64,000 bases of DNA from the NCBI GenBank assembly GCA_012861695.1, contig JAAOOA010000127.1:29178186-29242185 (forward strand), in the 5' to 3' direction. This DNA is from Trematomus loennbergii. Lineage: Eukaryota > Chordata > Actinopteri > Perciformes > Nototheniidae. A model generated the notes under the pieces. It searched no databases. It was not told the DNA's origin and saw only the letters and a program-made list of their open reading frames with translations. This document shows positions 61,456 to 64,000 of this stretch, piece after piece. The position numbers and the translations under genes were made by a program. Position 1 is the first letter of the stretch; each line of letters opens with the position of its first letter.

Positions 61456-62179
61456 ATAGAGTGCCACAGTGACACGTCCTAAAACCCGGAAGTAAACTCC
61501 TTCCGGTTCCTTCGACAAAAACGCAATGCAATTTCTCCATAGGATTTAGGAAAATAGCTGGAAATAAGGTCTGTGGTTGACACACATTTAAGAGACGGAT
61601 CACGTTTTGTTCAGCCGGATAATCTCCACATGTCTACCCTACTTTTATAATTTCCGAATCTTAAATCTAGTCGCCAGAAGCTAAATGCTAACGTTATGCT
61701 ATAAACGAACTACAGCAGGGTCGCTGCTTCAACGTCACGCCAATTTAAGATTGATATTCAAACATACAGACTCTAAATGGTACAAGTTGAAGCGTTTGTT
61801 TGAACAGTTTGCAGGAGGCAGGTACTTGCTTTCAAGCAGAACAGGGCAAACAAACTTAGAGGAGTGTTTTACGTGTTCGGTGTAATGACGTAAAACGGCC
61901 TCGACGACTTCTGTAGTCCTATTCAGCCACTTGTTAACAACCATCGTTTCTCAGACACGTAAACTTTCAGAAATCACCAGTGGGGTCACTGCTGATGGAT
62001 TTAATGTAGTAGAACAAAACGTGATCTGTCTCTTGAATGTGTTTCAACCACAGACCTTATTTCCAGCTATTTTCCAAACTCCTATGGAGAGATCCCATTG
62101 GCTCTGAGAAGAGGGAACAGGAAGTGGTGAAATGCTGACTCACTTCCGGGTTTTAGGACGCGTCACTGTGGCACTCTAT
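61456..62179. mobile_element. Foldback element with very long inverted repeats
   Basis: Left end 'atagagtgccacagtgacac' mirrors right end 'gcgtcactgtggcactctat'. The symmetry continues inward ('cctaaaacccggaagt' / 'acttccgggttttagg', 'ctggaaataaggtctgtggt' / 'accacagaccttatttccag', 'gatcacgttttgttc' / 'gaacaaaacgtgatc'). Nearly the whole 724 bp is one imperfect hairpin. It is the best-preserved member of the foldback family seen through the window. Confidence 0.85.
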
Positions 62180-63000
62180 TGAAAACAGTATAAAAAGCAA
62201 TGGCCCCTTTGTTCCCTAGGATTTAAAACCATACAAAAAATGCTTTTCTGCCCAATCACTCTGTCTACTAATAAATAACAAAAGATCACCCAGTGCCTGA
62301 AACTGCCTTCAGGACAAACACATCAAATACTGAAATGAACAAATACAGAAGGAACGAAATAGAGAAAAAAGGAAGAGACAGAAATAAATAAACAAAAAGA
62401 GAGAAATGAAATAGAGAAAGAGAACAGATAAAAAGTTGTTGTGCTTAAACAACAGAAACAAGGGATGAGGAAAAGACGGCCCAACGAGACGTCAGAAGAA
62501 CAATCAGGAGATTAATTAACGCGTTGCAACGAGAGAAAAACAAAAAAGTCGCCCGTCATCCTCCTCAACTCGCAGCGCGGCCTGCTGGGTAACAGACGGG
62601 GGAATTTAACCCGGAACAAAGGGGACATGATGACACCTTTGCATCAGACGCTGCAATCATTACTGCAGCTCAGACTTCCCGACACACAGAGAGAGGAGGC
62701 TGACGTGTTTGTGAGTTTGTTTCCTGCAGAAGCAGAGGAGAACTCTGGGGATCCTTTAATCCTCCCTGCTCTGATTTAAAGCCCCAGAGAGCGTAACTTT
62801 AGTGGAATTATAATCAGTAAAGCTGAACATCTTCTGTTGAATTAAAGAGAATAATGATTTTGTTACACTACTTCTATTACAGGATTGTTTCAAATAAATA
62901 TAAACTTGAGCTCCTTTTTGTACACATGTGACTTAACATCGATGTACAGAGTCACACTTTCCTCTGAGGCGCATGAGCTATAGCAATATACATTCATAAC
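62180..63000. other. capza2 intron, nothing recognised
   Basis: A-rich stretch at 62280-62460, then ordinary sequence. I looked for upstream capza2 exons on the minus strand and found none. Confidence 0.4.
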
Positions 63001-63004
63001 TTAA

Positions 63005-63719
63005 AGGGGACCTATCATGCAAAATGCACTTTTTGATGTTTTTATACATCAATATGTGTCCCCGGTGTGTCAGGGAACTCACGCAGCGTCAGAAAATAAA
63101 ACCCTCTCTCTTTTCCTCCGTACCCAAATCTCTAAAAACGGGGCTACAACGGAGCTGATCCAGATTTGCGTCCGATATGACGTAATATCGGAAATGTGGG
63201 CTGGCTTTACACCCACGGCCCTATCAGAAACGTTGCTATCAGAAACAATGCCCGACTGTTTTGGACGTAATATGTGTAAAGGTGTTACATTAGCATCGCT
63301 AACACTCAGAGCTAACCTGTACTGGAGAGCATGTGTGTGAAGAAGCAGGAAATAAAAAGGAACTCACCTTGTGGTATAACCGGCAAGAGAGAAAGCCTTT
63401 GAGCTCCATACTGTTTCAGAAATAATCCTTGATAATCCATGATATGGCGTTTCATCACGGCAGTATTTAGTTTAGACAGTAGCTGCCGGGTCCCGCATGA
63501 GCTCAGACCCCATCTTTTTATTTATCAATTTTGCTTTATACCCCAAATCAGCCTTTTGAAACAGGAAGTGAAACAGAGGGATATGAGGCATGGCTATATC
63601 CCTCTGTTTCGGTGATCTGTTTGGTATTTTGAGCAAAACACTTCATAGACATGTTTTTTATATATATTTGTATATATCTGAGACCTATGCTATTGAAAAA
63701 ATAGCATGATAGGTGACCT
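63005..63719. mobile_element. TTAA-site MITE (AGGGGACCTATCATGC ends)
   Basis: Ends 'aggggacctatcatgc' and 'gcatgataggtgacct' are inverted, flanked by TTAA (63001-63004 and 63720-63723). 715 bp, non-coding; the 107-residue frame inside is incidental. This is the third TTAA family in the window. Confidence 0.88.
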
Positions 63720-63723
63720 TTAA

Positions 63724-64000
63724 ACGTTTGGAGTTGTTAATTATTTCAGTAACTACTCTTCATTTTGTTAACCACGCATTTGACTATTTCAATATAGAGT
63801 TGGTTTATACAGCAGGCATGATCAATCTTTATATTTCTTATAGTGAGCAAAGAAAGTCCTGTTTTTTCATTTTCTTCCGATTTGTTATGTTCTTATATAT
63901 ATATATATTCGACTGTAGTTCACTTTTTATGTCCTTGTCACAATATATTTTCTTCCAGAGCCCCGTATTCTCCTGATCTGATCCACATGTTTTCAGACCG
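63724..64000. other. capza2 intron, nothing recognised
   Basis: AT-rich with a short (AT)n near 63896-63908. No exon supported before the window ends. Confidence 0.4.

Noticed and set aside
63017..63340. A 107-residue frame near the right edge
   Set aside because: It lies wholly within a non-coding TTAA MITE.

Overview
This is a transposon-rich piece of a vertebrate nuclear genome, most probably a ray-finned (teleost) fish. Coding sequence sits in short exons with consensus splice sites, (CA)n arrays are long and frequent, and the window is full of short TIR elements (hAT, Harbinger, TTAA-site families) and tRNA-derived SINEs. The species cannot be named from the sequence. There are no rRNA or tRNA genes, no CRISPR arrays and no bacterial-style operons.

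Two protein-coding genes are recognisable, both partial and both on the minus strand. (1) capza2, the F-actin capping protein alpha subunit: six coding exons from 60886 down to the stop codon at 55620; the N-terminal exons lie beyond the right edge. (2) st7 (suppressor of tumorigenicity 7): coding exon 2 at 6056-6138 and an alternative first exon encoding MFGTESS at 32012-32033. A second in-frame candidate first exon (ATG GAG G) ends at 19017. The rest of st7 lies beyond the left edge. The order capza2 then st7 on one strand matches the vertebrate CAPZA2-ST7 interval and not the divergent CAPZA1-ST7L pair. An orphan minus-strand exon candidate with a good donor lies between the genes at 52504-52620, below an NRF1-type site.

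Layout by region: 1-6055 is st7 intron (3' of exon 2) with a SINE, a hAT element and a LINE tail; 6139-32011 is the intron between the MFGTESS exon and exon 2, holding an 11-copy 72-bp minisatellite, a 1.3-kb TCTA/TCCA satellite, and hAT, Harbinger and 5-bp-TSD elements; 32012-33050 is a purine-rich presumed promoter between long (CA)n tracts; 33-52 kb is intergenic or upstream sequence with nested transposons and a local duplication that preserves an empty insertion site; 53.3-54.3 kb holds a 918-bp TTAA element; 54.9-60.9 kb is capza2, whose introns hold a Harbinger MITE and a hAT element; 61-64 kb is capza2 intron with a SINE, a foldback element and a TTAA MITE.

The most useful oddities are: two single-base length defects at capza2 exon ends plus a missing codon in a third exon (assembly errors or real decay); multiple possible st7 first exons; and transposon target-site duplications that can be read to the base, including two loci with matching uninterrupted copies. 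I found no undescribed multi-gene system.
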